Positions 34,101-40,367 of a stretch of 64,000 nucleotides of DNA are shown here, one piece after another. The first letter of the stretch is position 1; each line of letters starts with the position of its first letter. The notes beneath the pieces are model-generated. The model saw only the letters and a program-made list of their open reading frames with translations. It did no database searches and was not told the DNA's origin. A program made the translations under genes and the position numbers. Source of the stretch: Leptasterias polaris (taxonomy: Eukaryota; Echinodermata; Asteroidea; Forcipulatida; Asteriidae); assembly GCA_037783415.1 (NCBI GenBank), contig JAZGTN010000064.1, positions 930,001-994,000 on the forward strand, in the 5' to 3' direction.

Positions 34101-35955
34101 AAACCCCTTGCATGACGCATAACGCTACAGGGATGCCGAGGTCACGCACACGGTTTACGCACAGAGAACACCTATCGTCCAATGACCTGCCTCCTTTGGC
34201 TCTTTGCGAGTGTGACGTCATATGCAAGGGGTCTATTGTTTGTTCTTTTTATGTACTTTATTTGATCAACAGGTAATGTTTTTTTATATATATTTATACC
34301 ACTTGATTATTTAGGTGTCTGGCCCAACTGCAGAACAACTATTGTTTTTATATTTTTTTGTTTTCTTCTTTTCTTCTCCAACTGCTTCTCCTCCACAAAG
34401 TTTCTCATGCAAAAAAGCTTTTAATACAAACTTGAAACTTATCAATTACTTATAGATCTCAGTTTGTAGATGTATGCAAAAGTTAAACTGTACTAAATCA
34501 AAGTTTATTTAAACAAAAAAACCCACATTTTCTGAACTGCATGATGGATTTGTTCAATTTGGTCATCATTGGGAATAACTTTTCTTTTAAAAGAACACAT
34601 TTTACATGAATGAACATGACCTAATTTGACATTGACTGGTCCAAACCAGAAGCTAAAGTGAAAAAAATCTCCCATGAGCAATATGAGCTCTGGAGCCAAA
34701 ATGATAGGGGATTTGACCATGGTTCCACTGGATAAAATATTCTTTGACATGTAAACAGTTTTGAGGTACTCCTACTCAGTACTCATACTCAAACTCGTAG
34801 AGATCCAAGTGCTTGCTACTTGGCTTTCTTTTAGGACTTGATACTAGAATATCAGAATACTTGGTTCTCCATGGCTCAAGTACTTGCACTCCAGTACTTG
34901 ACTACAACACTGCATATCAACTAATTAGAACTGCATCAAAAAACTTAAGCTGTAATATAATTTAGAATATAAATGACTCATTTCAATATATAAGATCATT
35001 TTATATAACCTTAACTTAGCAATAATTAGACTACCTCACATTGTGGGCAGAATGGGACGTCTGGAGGCAATTGACAAAAAATACTTTCTGGTGGTTGCTA
35101 AGGACTTCTACACCAATCAGGTATAGCATTGTCAAGTAGTCAGTTGTTTTAACACGTTAGTTTGGATAGCACTAATCATGGTGCAGATTGGTACTGTTTT
35201 GCTTTTGTTGGTTGTCATTGATGTCTTTATTGAGAACAGTAAATAGTTTGTAAGCAAACGTAGATTGGTTAAATTTCACCAAACCGTAATTGTTTAAAAA
35301 CATAATAACTGTTGTTGAGTTTTTTGTAAGGACTGGGTGATGCAACAATGGCTGAATTGCATAACTGTAAGCAAAGAAACAACTCATGTGGTAGTAGAAG
35401 ATTCATAGCCGCCATAAGCATAATTATTTAAAAGAGAAGCAAATAACTTCTGCTGGCGTGTATGCAGGTCACAAGCATTATATGCTTTTGCAACTGCACA
35501 GACATGAAGTGCTTATGACTCATGAGCAGATACTGGTGACTATTTGCCCCTTGTACCCTCAGCCATTTGAGTGTAGTGCCTAGAATTGGGGACAGCAGTG
35601 AATAGAAGCATTATATAACTCTGTATTTTTACGGTAATGTTATTACACTTTTATCGAAACAGATGCATAAATACAATAGAAATGAAGCATGAACATGATG
35701 AAGTCTAGGCTCTACATGCACATGGCGGATTCAAGCAAAGAGCTAAAGGCCCAGAATGCTGCATTAAAACCCATGAACCACACAGTAATAGTCAAGTCTT
35801 CTATTTGTTTGGCAACTTTGATGCTTTATAACTGGTTATTTGTTTTCTTTCAGGTTACTGAAGAATCAAGTAAACGAGCCTTCATGTCAACATTCCAGTC
35901 TGCTGCTACAACATCCACTGATCCTGTCTATGCACAACTTATTGGGTGTCTGTAA
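4104..35955 (+). CDS. HTT: Huntingtin, C-terminal half (33 exons; 5' part outside window)
   Basis: Huntingtin is a very large HEAT-repeat scaffold protein acting in vesicle transport, autophagy and spindle orientation, and in vertebrates it binds HAP40. I joined 33 exons using canonical AG/GT borders; every splice phase is compatible and the sum is 5,152 nt, giving about 1,716 codons plus a TAA-type stop (TAA at 35953-35955). The product aligns from the end of the N-HEAT domain through the bridge to the end of C-HEAT. Seen blocks include LFEPLVI(R)[27 protein letters not shown] [17 protein letters not shown]-like [77 protein letters not shown] and [19 protein letters not shown]. The polyglutamine region would lie upstream and cannot be judged. 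The C-terminal tail after the last helix is a few residues shorter than in human HTT. Family assignment is secure; exon borders are inferred by eye. Confidence 0.97.
4431..4592 (+). CDS. HTT: HTT exon 2 of window
   Basis: Exactly 54 codons between ATCCTTTCAG and GTCAGT. Carries [17 protein letters not shown] and [19 protein letters not shown], almost identical to vertebrate huntingtin near residue 1,450 (end of the N-HEAT solenoid). The next intron is only about 120 bp. Confidence 0.97.
4714..4769 (+). CDS. HTT: HTT exon 3 of window
   Basis: Reads [19 protein letters not shown] between TTCTTGTAG and GTAAGT; ends with two bases of a codon. The following intron (4770-6117) contains a GT-rich stretch near 5145-5175, a second one near 5318-5345 and about three copies of a 144-bp tandem repeat. 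Confidence 0.95.
5145..5345. repeat. Two GT-rich microsatellites
   Basis: TGTGTGTGTGTGTG followed by GGGTGGGT at 5146-5170, and a second CATGTGTGCGTGCGTGTGG run near 5312-5345, with TCCACGGTTGCTATCACAAA present twice between them. Confidence 0.7.
5355..5810. repeat. 144-bp tandem repeat, about 3 copies
   Basis: The word TTGTCC(G/A)AGCG starts at 5355, 5498, 5643 and 5788, giving a period of 143-145 bp. Each unit also contains a GATTGGTCTTGGGATCCC-like stretch and TTGTTTTTAGACCCC. Units differ at 15-20 percent of positions by eye. Located in the HTT intron 4770-6117. Confidence 0.8.
6118..6266 (+). CDS. HTT: HTT exon 4 of window
   Basis: Carries [20 protein letters not shown] and [17 protein letters not shown], matching the strongly conserved vertebrate block. 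Borders: GTGAAG/GG and GCATG/GTAAGA. The 409-bp intron after it holds no recognisable feature. Confidence 0.97.
6676..6812 (+). CDS. HTT: HTT exon 5 of window
   Basis: Reads [16 protein letters not shown] then [16 protein letters not shown], conserved with vertebrate HTT. Acceptor TTTCTAACCAG, donor CATCAG/GTAACT. Nothing recognised in the following 665-bp intron. Confidence 0.97.
7478..7594 (+). CDS. HTT: HTT exon 6 of window
   Basis: Exactly 39 codons, [20 protein letters not shown] then [19 protein letters not shown]. Acceptor CTCATTAG, donor CAACAG/GTAAAA. The following intron is almost entirely a 20-bp minisatellite. Confidence 0.97.
7804..9318. repeat. 20-bp minisatellite in HTT intron
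   Basis: Unit AACACGACACTCTACTCACA, roughly 75 copies by length. From about 8932 a variant family appears (ACGGACCTCTCCACAAACAC), pure at about 9095-9240. The array fills almost the whole intron between exons 6 and 7. The long open frames read from it are a by-product of a unit without stops. Confidence 0.95.
9393..9515 (+). CDS. HTT: HTT exon 7 of window
   Basis: Exactly 41 codons. Shows the block [19 protein letters not shown] (vertebrate APSSLRPVDMLLRSM). Acceptor TCTACTTTAG, donor AAACA/GTGAGT. It starts about 75 bp after the minisatellite ends. Nothing recognised in the next intron (9516-10037). Confidence 0.97.
10038..10249 (+). CDS. HTT: HTT exon 8 of window
   Basis: Carries [20 protein letters not shown] then [10 protein letters not shown], aligning with vertebrate ILAILRVLISQSTED. 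Its 3' half is an acidic, poorly conserved linker ([11 protein letters not shown]). Borders TTTCTAG/GG and GCAAG/GTATGA. The next intron is only 142 bp. Confidence 0.95.
10392..10534 (+). CDS. HTT: HTT exon 9 of window
   Basis: Reads [15 protein letters not shown], then [18 protein letters not shown], equivalent to the vertebrate FLLQLVGILLEDI and LLMCLIHIFKSGM segments. Acceptor TAATTGCAG, donor TCAG/GTAAGT. The following 1,169-bp intron holds an AT-rich stretch with no recognised gene. Confidence 0.92.
11704..11846 (+). CDS. HTT: HTT exon 10 of window
   Basis: Begins [13 protein letters not shown] and ends [13 protein letters not shown] (vertebrate TTHPALVLLWCQ). Borders CTATACAG/GA and TGTCAG/GTACAA. 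No feature seen in intron 11847-12487. Confidence 0.94.
12488..12682 (+). CDS. HTT: HTT exon 11 of window
   Basis: Exactly 65 codons. Starts [20 protein letters not shown] and ends [16 protein letters not shown], which match the vertebrate segments around QTPKRHSLS and IVRRGALILFCDYV; the serine-rich middle is variable. Acceptor TTTCTGTAG, donor TATGTG/GTATGA. This is the junction region between N-HEAT and bridge in the vertebrate structure (family knowledge). Intron 12683-13087 appears empty. Confidence 0.95.
13088..13191 (+). CDS. HTT: HTT exon 12 of window
   Basis: Carries [20 protein letters not shown] and PVQDVI, matching vertebrate [25 protein letters not shown]. Acceptor TTGTTGCAG, donor ATCAG/GTAAAT. 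Intron 13192-13508 has a short C-run near 13333. Confidence 0.96.
13509..13642 (+). CDS. HTT: HTT exon 13 of window
   Basis: Carries [17 protein letters not shown] and [15 protein letters not shown], nearly identical to vertebrates. Acceptor TTTTTTCTCAG, donor ATCAG/GTGAAC. Intron 13643-14224 appears empty. Confidence 0.97.
14225..14420 (+). CDS. HTT: HTT exon 14 of window
   Basis: Carries [17 protein letters not shown] and [16 protein letters not shown] (vertebrate [16 protein letters not shown]). Acceptor TATTTAG, donor TCAAAG/GTAAGG. The 4.25-kb intron after it is the largest in the window and is dominated by a 30/33-bp minisatellite with a SINE inside. Confidence 0.95.
14690..18395. repeat. 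30/33-bp minisatellite in HTT intron
   Basis: Unit GAGGAGGTAACATAGGGGGT plus CAGTGTCA and then CA, TA or TCATA, giving 30- or 33-bp versions; some copies lack one G. Over 100 copies by length, interrupted at 14881-15241 by a SINE. It occupies most of the intron between exons 14 and 15. Repetitive open frames on the - strand are by-products. Confidence 0.97.
14881..15241 (+). mobile_element. tRNA-derived SINE inside minisatellite
   Basis: Starts with a tRNA-like head: A-box GTAGCCGAGTGGTTAAGAG, B-box-like GGGTTCGAGTCCC about 45 bp on, then TGTCCTTGAGCAAGACACTT, a body, and a tail ATGCGCTATATAAGAACTAG followed by (TTA)n. The minisatellite resumes directly at TAACATAGGGGG. About six bases of the repeat unit are missing at the junction and I see no target duplication. 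Confidence 0.88.
18672..18792 (+). CDS. HTT: HTT exon 15 of window
   Basis: Reads [20 protein letters not shown] and ends [10 protein letters not shown]; corresponds to vertebrate RHQRLYSLLDRFR followed by a variable linker. Acceptor TTGTTTAG, donor ATAAG/GTCAGT, phase fits both neighbours. Intron 18793-19505 holds nothing recognised. Confidence 0.88.
19506..19628 (+). CDS. HTT: HTT exon 16 of window
   Basis: Exactly 41 codons: [14 protein letters not shown] then [18 protein letters not shown], aligning with vertebrate DWYVHLVKSQCW and LVNRIPAEDMNAFMMNSE. Acceptor TTGGTTGTAG, donor CTGAG/GTATAC. Nothing recognised in intron 19629-19950. Confidence 0.93.
19951..20379 (+). CDS. HTT: HTT exon 17 of window (donor copied into a minisatellite)
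   Basis: Longest exon, exactly 143 codons, in the moderately conserved part of C-HEAT. Starts [17 protein letters not shown] and ends [11 protein letters not shown], aligning with vertebrate EFNLSLLAPCLSLGM and DIVKFVVATLEAL. Acceptor TTTGTTTAG, donor TCTGGAG/GTAATT. The last roughly 30 coding bases plus the donor are the seed of the 59-bp tandem array that follows. Reading on past the donor meets TAG after six codons. Confidence 0.94.
20350..20990. repeat. 59-bp minisatellite seeded by HTT exon-17 donor
   Basis: Period 59 bp (each 60-base line advances by one base). Each unit has about 30 bp of exon end (TAGCTAGATTAGCAGTCACA then TGTCTGGAG) followed by the donor GTAATTCTTGTAATGGGATA. About ten copies follow the authentic junction at 20379/20380. 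Copies differ by few substitutions (CATGTCTGG versus CATTTCTGG; GTC versus GCC). Confidence 0.95.
21450..21627 (+). CDS. HTT: HTT exon 18 of window
   Basis: Reads [20 protein letters not shown] and ends [13 protein letters not shown], matching vertebrate ALSWHLIHEQIPLSLDLQ and ACSLIYCVHFILEAV. Acceptor CTTATCACAG, donor AAAAAAG/GTTTGT. The 278-bp intron after it is empty. Confidence 0.92.
21906..21971 (+). CDS. HTT: HTT exon 19 of window
   Basis: Short exon in the variable linker: [20 protein letters not shown]. Acceptor CTTGTTTCAG, donor AAAAG/GTCAGT. It is supported mainly by splice sites and by phases that fit both neighbours. In vertebrates this segment is acidic and longer. Confidence 0.78.
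22156..22470 (+). CDS. HTT: HTT exon 20 of window
   Basis: Long exon with the most recognisable C-HEAT block: [40 protein letters not shown], then [16 protein letters not shown]. Acceptor ATGACAG, donor CATTG/GTCAGT. Intron 22471-22941 appears empty. Confidence 0.98.
22942..23033 (+). CDS. HTT: HTT exon 21 of window
   Basis: Reads [19 protein letters not shown], identical over most positions to vertebrate HTT. Acceptor TCTTTTCAG, donor CCAGAG/GTAGGA. The 977-bp intron after it (23034-24010) holds nothing recognised. Confidence 0.98.
24011..24240 (+). CDS. HTT: HTT exon 22 of window
   Basis: Carries [28 protein letters not shown] and [14 protein letters not shown] (vertebrate IVEQEIQAMVSK). 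Acceptor TTATCCATAG, donor AAAAC/GTATTT. The intron after it contains a 1,090-bp inverted-repeat transposon. Confidence 0.95.
24352..25459. mobile_element. 1,090-bp inverted-repeat DNA transposon, non-autonomous
   Basis: Element 24361-25450 begins CAGGCATGAGAAT and ends ATTCTCATGCCTG, perfect 13-bp inverted termini extended by imperfect CCG-rich pairing. It is flanked by GTAAGTCAG (24352-24360) and GTAAGACAG (25451-25459), a 9-bp target duplication with one mismatch. Terminal CAGG and 8-9 bp duplication fit a hAT-like family but that is inference. No transposase-like frame is visible inside. It sits in the HTT intron after exon 22. Confidence 0.82.
25758..25866 (+). CDS. HTT: HTT exon 23 of window
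   Basis: Variable linker: reads [20 protein letters not shown] and ends [10 protein letters not shown]. Acceptor CTCATGTAG, donor CAAGG/GTAAGT; phase fits both neighbours. Weakly conserved, so identified by position and splice sites. Confidence 0.78.
26084..26100. repeat. Solo MITE end
   Basis: TGCAAGGGGTCTATTG is identical to the right end of the MITE at 34099-34230. The other end is not found nearby, so this looks like a truncated copy, preceded by a CG-rich stretch. Confidence 0.4.
26173..26415 (+). CDS. HTT: HTT exon 24 of window
   Basis: Exactly 81 codons. Starts [20 protein letters not shown] (vertebrate VSIHSVWLGNSITPLREEE) and later [19 protein letters not shown] and [15 protein letters not shown]. 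The acidic patch in the middle is short compared with the long glutamate run of mammals. Acceptor GTCCTCAG, donor AGTCG/GTTAGT. Intron 26416-27183 has a G-run near 26655. Confidence 0.97.
27184..27339 (+). CDS. HTT: HTT exon 25 of window
   Basis: Exactly 52 codons: [19 protein letters not shown], then [20 protein letters not shown], as in vertebrates. Acceptor CTACACCAG, donor GCCTG/GTAAGT. The next intron (27340-28987) contains a G-run near 27458 and a hairpin-bearing repeat. Confidence 0.97.
27400..28600. repeat. Probable transposon-derived region with 24-bp hairpin
   Basis: A near-perfect inverted repeat, ATAACGAATTTTCCTATTGG (28077 onward) with CCAATAGGAAAACTCGTTAT (28122-28141), separated by about 18 bp. 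Outer parts carry related words on both sides (AAACCGGTTTAAC near 27437, GTTAAACCGGATGTGG near 28498, GGTTTAGCGTTAAACC near 28561) and a long G-run near 27458. Borders are not defined. Confidence 0.45.
28988..29175 (+). CDS. HTT: HTT exon 26 of window
   Basis: Carries [20 protein letters not shown] and [13 protein letters not shown]. Acceptor TTTTAATTAG, donor ACTCACA/GTAAGT. The next intron (29176-31037) contains a TTAA-flanked element and a 37-bp minisatellite. Confidence 0.98.
29204..30074. mobile_element. TTAA-flanked non-autonomous element (piggyBac-like)
   Basis: TTAA at 29204-29207 is followed by CCCTTTAGTCACTG, and the other end reads AAGTGCTAAAGGG before TTAA at 30071-30074. Inverted termini starting CCCTTTAG with TTAA target duplication are typical of piggyBac-type elements. 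The 863-bp inside has no transposase frame; it includes a 31-bp direct duplication at 29738-29799. Confidence 0.72.
30144..30795. repeat. 37-bp minisatellite in HTT intron
   Basis: Unit GATGCTAGATGGCTGGAAAC then TTACCCTAGACTATTGG, period 37 bp, about 17 copies. Two interspersed versions differ at GGCTGG versus GGCTTG. Begins about 70 bp after the TTAA element. Confidence 0.95.
31038..31155 (+). CDS. HTT: HTT exon 27 of window
   Basis: Reads [20 protein letters not shown] then IEYYYNFIK, aligning with vertebrate [21 protein letters not shown]. Acceptor TTGTTTAG, donor ATGCAG/GTGGGT. Intron 31156-31498 appears empty. Confidence 0.95.
31499..31644 (+). CDS. HTT: HTT exon 28 of window
   Basis: Carries [18 protein letters not shown] and [12 protein letters not shown] (vertebrate [17 protein letters not shown]). 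Acceptor GCAAGCAG, donor GACAG/GTAAAA. Intron 31645-31971 appears empty. Confidence 0.97.
31972..32151 (+). CDS. HTT: HTT exon 29 of window
   Basis: Carries [20 protein letters not shown] and [16 protein letters not shown] (vertebrate [36 protein letters not shown]). Acceptor CTAACACAG, donor GATAG/GTGAGT. The next intron (32152-33436) holds a SINE fragment, a 22-24-bp tandem repeat and a dispersed repeat. Confidence 0.98.
32390..32525 (+). repeat. SINE fragment, + strand
   Basis: Matches the reverse complement of the SINE at 1-204: GATTTGCCTGTAGATTTTTT, ACAGAACTCGGGTAAGTACT, then GGGCAAAAACCAAATTATAT and a CCCCAATGCAAAAATT tail. The tRNA head is mostly missing. Confidence 0.65.
32956..33106. 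repeat. 22-24-bp tandem repeat
   Basis: Six or so imperfect units of CCATAGCAACCAGTGTACTA type (CCATGGCAACCATTGTATTA variant). Confidence 0.75.
33168..33300 (+). repeat. Dispersed repeat, copy A
   Basis: CCTGCTTTTACTCATACTAT through AAAATAGAACACTCCGG and GGAGTTGTAGTTTTTGCCA resembles 54748-54895 in order and spacing. Family not recognised. Confidence 0.5.
33437..33599 (+). CDS. HTT: HTT exon 30 of window
   Basis: Carries [20 protein letters not shown] and [20 protein letters not shown], nearly identical to vertebrate HTT. Acceptor TCTACATAG, donor TTCAAG/GTAAAC. Intron 33600-33916 appears empty. Confidence 0.98.
33917..34077 (+). CDS. HTT: HTT exon 31 of window
   Basis: Carries [20 protein letters not shown] and [20 protein letters not shown]. 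Donor CTCT/GTATCC is weak but gives the right phase for LLPHIVGRM in the next exon. A short MITE sits just inside the following intron (34078-35029). Confidence 0.97.
34099..34232. mobile_element. Short MITE
   Basis: Inverted ends AAACCCCTTGCATGACG and CGTCATATGCAAGGGGTCT frame about 130 bp just inside the HTT intron after exon 31. The right end recurs at 26084. Target duplication not clear. Confidence 0.6.
35030..35120 (+). CDS. HTT: HTT exon 32 of window
   Basis: Reads [19 protein letters not shown] then [11 protein letters not shown], aligning with vertebrate LPHVISRMGKLEQVDVNLF and LVATDFYRHQ. Acceptor AATAATTAG, donor ATCAG/GTATAG. Intron 35121-35853 appears empty. Confidence 0.96.
35854..35955 (+). 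CDS. HTT: HTT last exon, coding part
   Basis: Reads [18 protein letters not shown] and ends YAQLIGCL followed by TAA. It aligns with the vertebrate terminal helices (ELDRRAFQSVLEVVA, YHRLLTCL) but lacks the last few residues of human HTT. Acceptor TTTCTTTCAG. Confidence 0.95.
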   Translation, partial: VTEESSKRAFMSTFQSAATTSTDPVYAQLIGCL

Positions 35956-36270
35956 AGACAGCTGCACATTCAGAGCTTATAACAGTAGGAACTATGGCTT
36001 TACAATAGTCATTTATAGCAATCCTGCTTCCAAAAAACAAGCTTCTTTTCACAAGTTACATAACAGTATTTGTGGAATTTATAGTTAGAAGGTGGTTTTT
36101 CAGTTGAAAATGTCCCCAAAATAAGTTTAGACTGTCCTGTTTTGCTGGGATAGGTTCATGGGATGGATAATTATATTTCTCATCCCTTCTTTTTCCCATT
36201 TTGGCCAATCATTGCTGAGATGTGTAATCTGTAATTAAACAGTTTAAACAAATAAAATAAATAAGGTTTG
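35956..36270 (+). terminator. HTT: HTT 3' UTR and probable poly(A) signal
   Basis: About 300 bp of AT-rich sequence after the HTT stop. AATAAA occurs at 36251-36256 with overlapping AATAAATAA just after, the first canonical cleavage signal downstream. The exact cleavage site cannot be seen. Confidence 0.6.
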
Positions 36271-36780
36271 ATTATATTTTATTTTCAGTACAAATTCAAT
36301 ACACTGAGCAATTTTTTTGTCTAGATACATGCAGTTAGAAGACACGATGATGTATTTACCCAGGTTTTTATTCGTATACTTTTAAGTCATTGTTATTTTG
36401 AAAGGATGTACATCATAACCGAAATGCTCAACGAAGCACTCTTTGTTCATGGGATGGATATAGATGCATGTGAATATATCAGTCATTTATTGAGATTTAA
36501 GATGATTTGTATATTACCTAACCGACTAGATTACAAAACAAAAAGATATCACTGATTATTTGTTTCTGAAATAGCTTACTTTACTACTCAGAATTTAAGT
36601 GAGTCACTATTTTCACTTTACTGCGTTAAGTATCAACAATTGTTCATTCTGCTCATATCTCGTGGCTGTTTTTATAAATATGATAGATAATTAATTTTGA
36701 TTTGGAAAGATAACCACGTACTAGTTTAAATCAGCTGTATAATGAAGCCCTACTTCCCTGATACATTTATGCCTTTGCAA
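36271..36780. other. Intergenic, nothing recognised
   Basis: AT-rich flank of HTT with no coding signal or ordered repeat. Confidence 0.4.
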
Positions 36781-36782
36781 TC

Positions 36783-37370
36783 TCCTGCTAGCCACAGCCA
36801 CCTTTCATTAGACTCCCTGCTAGCCACAGCCACCTTTCATTAGACTCCCTGCTAGCCAAAGCCACCTTTCATTAGACTCCCTGCTAGCCACATCCATCTT
36901 TCATTAGACTCCCTGCTAGCCACAACCATCTTTCATTAGACTCCCTGCTAGCCACAGCCATCTTTCATTAGACTCCCTGCTAGCCACATCCATCTTTCAT
37001 TAGACTCCCTGCTAGCCACAGTCATCTTTCATTAGACTCCCTGCTAGCCACAGCCATCTTTCATTAGACTCCCTGCTAGCCACATCCATCTTTCATTAGA
37101 CTCCCTGCTAGCCACAGCCATCTTTCATTAGACCCCTTCTAGCCACAGCCATCTTTCATTAGACTCCCTGCTAGCCACAGTCATCTTTCATTAGACTCCC
37201 TGCTAGCCACAGCCATCTTTCATTAGACTCCCTGCTAGCCACAGCCATCTTTCATTAGACTCCCTGCTAGCCACAGCCATCTTTCATAAGACTCTGTGCT
37301 AGCCACAGCCATCTTTCATTAGACCCCTTCTAGCCAAAGCCATTTGTCATTAGACCCCCTGCTAGCTATT
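36783..37370. repeat. 32-bp minisatellite downstream of HTT
   Basis: Unit TAGCCACAGCCATCTTTCAT then TAGACTCCCTGC, period 32 bp, about 18 copies, some 500 bp after the HTT poly(A) signal. Early units read CACCTTTC, later ones CATCTTTC. Confidence 0.95.
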
Positions 37371-39428
37371 GAGTTTACTTTAAGAAATATAGAAGGACTT
37401 TTGTTCCAAATCCTGATCTTGATGTCACAACCAAGTAGCTAACCACTCAATAATCTCGCACCAACCATAATGAAATCCACCTGTTTTGTTGTCTCATGTT
37501 TACATATTGACTAGAGATATCATTGGTGTACATACTAGCATCATTATGAGTTGGATCCTCCCATTCTTCCGTTCCTGTCTCTTCCCCTTTCGTTTTATAT
37601 TCAAAGATAATTACCAAAAGTCTTAGAATTATACAATTGAAATAAATAGCATTTGTAAATTAATGTAATTTTTGTCAAATGCTGAATGTATATAATCATT
37701 ATTAATAATTATTATGAATGTATAGACAAAGAGGATGTTACAGATATGTAAAGTTCATGTATAGTTTAATAATGGTCCAATCTTTACATTGTTTATGACT
37801 TTGTACAAATAAGTATCCAAGTCAATTATGTCTTATGCATACACATTAAATTAACCAAATCTGATTGTAGCTAAGAATAATATTATTTAGAAAGTAAGAT
37901 TGAAATCTGCATTTGTCAAAGGTGTGTCTAACTCTGAATTCTGATTGATTGATTGATTGAATAGGGAAAGATAATTTAAATAACTTGTTTTGGAACACCA
38001 ATCAATCTCATACAACTTTCAACAGTTTATTTTTATATAAGGGTTTCATGTCATAAAGACTGCAAGCAGATAGTATTTCCATGGAAGGCCCAATAGCTCT
38101 ACTTCTTACCACTACCATGACAACATACATGTTGACATGTAGGTAGTTTTTTTTTATAGCACATAATGTTGGGCAATAATTATTGGTTGTACAACACTGG
38201 ACATCTTGATGTAATGCAGATCAGTTTATTTACTCATTCCTGTTTCTTACAAGTGACACTATCAGCCTATAATAAGCTAAGGACAATTTGCTCTCCGTGT
38301 CAATTCAATTTAATATTTGTAATAATTGATTGCAAGTTCAACACTTATTTGATGTTCTAGTTAAAAACTTGTAATCAGTGATGATAGTTTATCATGAAAA
38401 AATTTAAATACTTATAAATTCTTAATGATATTTAAGAGGTATCTTGAATGGTGAATGAAAAGGTCAGATTAAATCAAAGAGATCTTTGATACCATTTATA
38501 GAATATCTAAAGTTGTCAGTACCCTTCTTTATGTTTTGTTTTTGCTCAAGATGTAGTAACAAATAATGGCGGACTGCAACCTAGATTTGTATTTTGTGTA
38601 TAATCAAACCTACCGTGACTAGTATGGATGCTACAGTAAGTTGTTGAACAAGTTCTTTCGCGTAAGTTGACAACTGATGCAAGATAAACAATTAATAATG
38701 TTTAAAAAGAAATCGGTGTTTCTGCTCAACTGACCCCCATCTCCCCAATCAATCCACTTCATTGATGGGTCCTCATTAACAAGGATAATGTATTCAAAGG
38801 GCCTCATTTGAGTTAATATGTCACTGAATAATAATAAAATTAAAAAGTACCATACTTCAACTTGAAGTTCAAATGATAACTCAAGTAAAATATATGGTAC
38901 ATGTATAAATAATTAGATAATTTGTAGTTGAGCAAACTTGCAATGGATTTCTTATTCTTTTTAAGTAATACGGATATTTCAAGCGGAAAAAGTTGGAAAC
39001 CAAATATTTCAGACACCAGATATTGTTAATGGTTTGTAAACTGATGGTACATTTAGTGTCGATCATGTGTATGTAGTCAATATAATTCCATACCTTGCAA
39101 TTTTTGAATTTGTTTTGCAGAGGTTATGAGTGGATAATCTCCCAAAGATGTTAGTGTATAGCAATAAAATATGATAAAATACATCCAAATGTTATTGTGT
39201 TTTAGTGTCTTTGCTTTTTAAAAAGTTTTTTCCCAAGGTATGTTATCATTAATCAATTAATTTGAGGTGCGTTTATGAATGAACGGCTGTGATATCTTAT
39301 TGCAGTTCTATATAAATGTATTTATTTGGGACTGGTCACAAGAATTCAATTAGGTTATTTGCAGTTGATTGCTATTCACTTTTGTACTGTCTGGTGTAAT
39401 ATTGTTGTTGGCTACACTGGTTTAGTGA
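37371..39428. other. Intergenic, nothing recognised
   Basis: Strongly AT-rich, with a short GATT run near 37944 and scattered AATAAA words. No coding frame resembles a protein family. Confidence 0.4.
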
Positions 39429-39520
39429 GTCTACTTCACTCTACTTACCTGTAGAGCGAATACTACAATTGCATTGTTCCCTATGCCGCAGGCAAATAAG
39501 CTAAGAGTTTTACACACACC
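39429..39520 (+). repeat. DIRS left inverted terminal repeat
   Basis: Core 39444-39519 (CTTACCTGTAGAGCGAATAC onward) is the reverse complement of 43933-44012. The outer 15 bp, GTCTACTTCACTCTA, are unique to this end and are found again, inverted, in the internal complementary region. Confidence 0.88.
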
Positions 39521-40182
39521 ATTGATCTCCATTATACTGACTGGATAGGACAACTGCGTACAAAAACGGCAAACGTGCGCGTTCGCGAGAGGGGAGTTTG
39601 AATTTAAACGGCGCGGCGGCGCACGAGTCTGCCCACAACACAAATAAATTATTTTCGGGGTCGTGGAAATATCTTACTCTGTTTTTTCCCGTATTTAAAG
39701 GTTTCTTGATAAAAATCAAAGGCTGTCACCGTAGTCAAATACAAGTAATTGTTTACAAATGTGGTAAATGTTTGTGCTGCAGTAGGTTGCCGATCCTCGG
39801 GAGATTTGAACGTACGAGAAATTCGGTTTTCCTTTCACAGGTAAGTGCTCATAGTCTGCAAAAAAGACCGTTAACAAACACTGACACATAATCAATAACT
39901 TTTTGCGTTTTATTTGGTTTTGCTGTTTTCAAAATAGTTTTTTAGGCCTGTATGTATTTTAAAAAGATGTGTTCATGCTCTATCAATCTAGAGAAAAAAG
40001 AAACTCTCCAAAAAGAAATTAATCAAAGACAAATGAAAATTAAGTTTACACTTCCTGCTTTGAGAAGTATATTCTAATAAAGAAAATATTATCATTATAA
40101 TATTGTAGAGTTGTGTTGTGTTGTGGTGTAGTAATAGAAAATGAGTAGAAAGTTGGGGAGAGCAGGGCCTGTCGAAACTGGA

Positions 40183-40342
40183 GGGACTTACATCCCTCCG
40201 GGACTTACATCCCTCCGGGACTTACATCCCTCCGGGACTTACATCCCTCCGGGACTTACATCCCTCCGGGACTTACATCCCTCCGGGACTTACATCCCTC
40301 CGGGACTTACATCCCTCCGGGACTTACATCCCTCCGGGACAG
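40183..40342. repeat. 18-bp tandem repeat in DIRS
   Basis: GGGACTTACATCCCTCC(G), period 18 bp, about nine copies, directly before the reverse transcriptase region, in the place of ORF1 or its end. Confidence 0.9.
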
Positions 40343-40367
40343 CCTGAGTTCTCGGGGGATTGCACCG

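Noticed and set aside
39598..39891. 97-codon frame near the DIRS 5' end as ORF1 (gag)
   Set aside because: Position fits DIRS ORF1 but no zinc-knuckle or capsid motif is visible, and the frame ends before the reverse transcriptase; not supportable.
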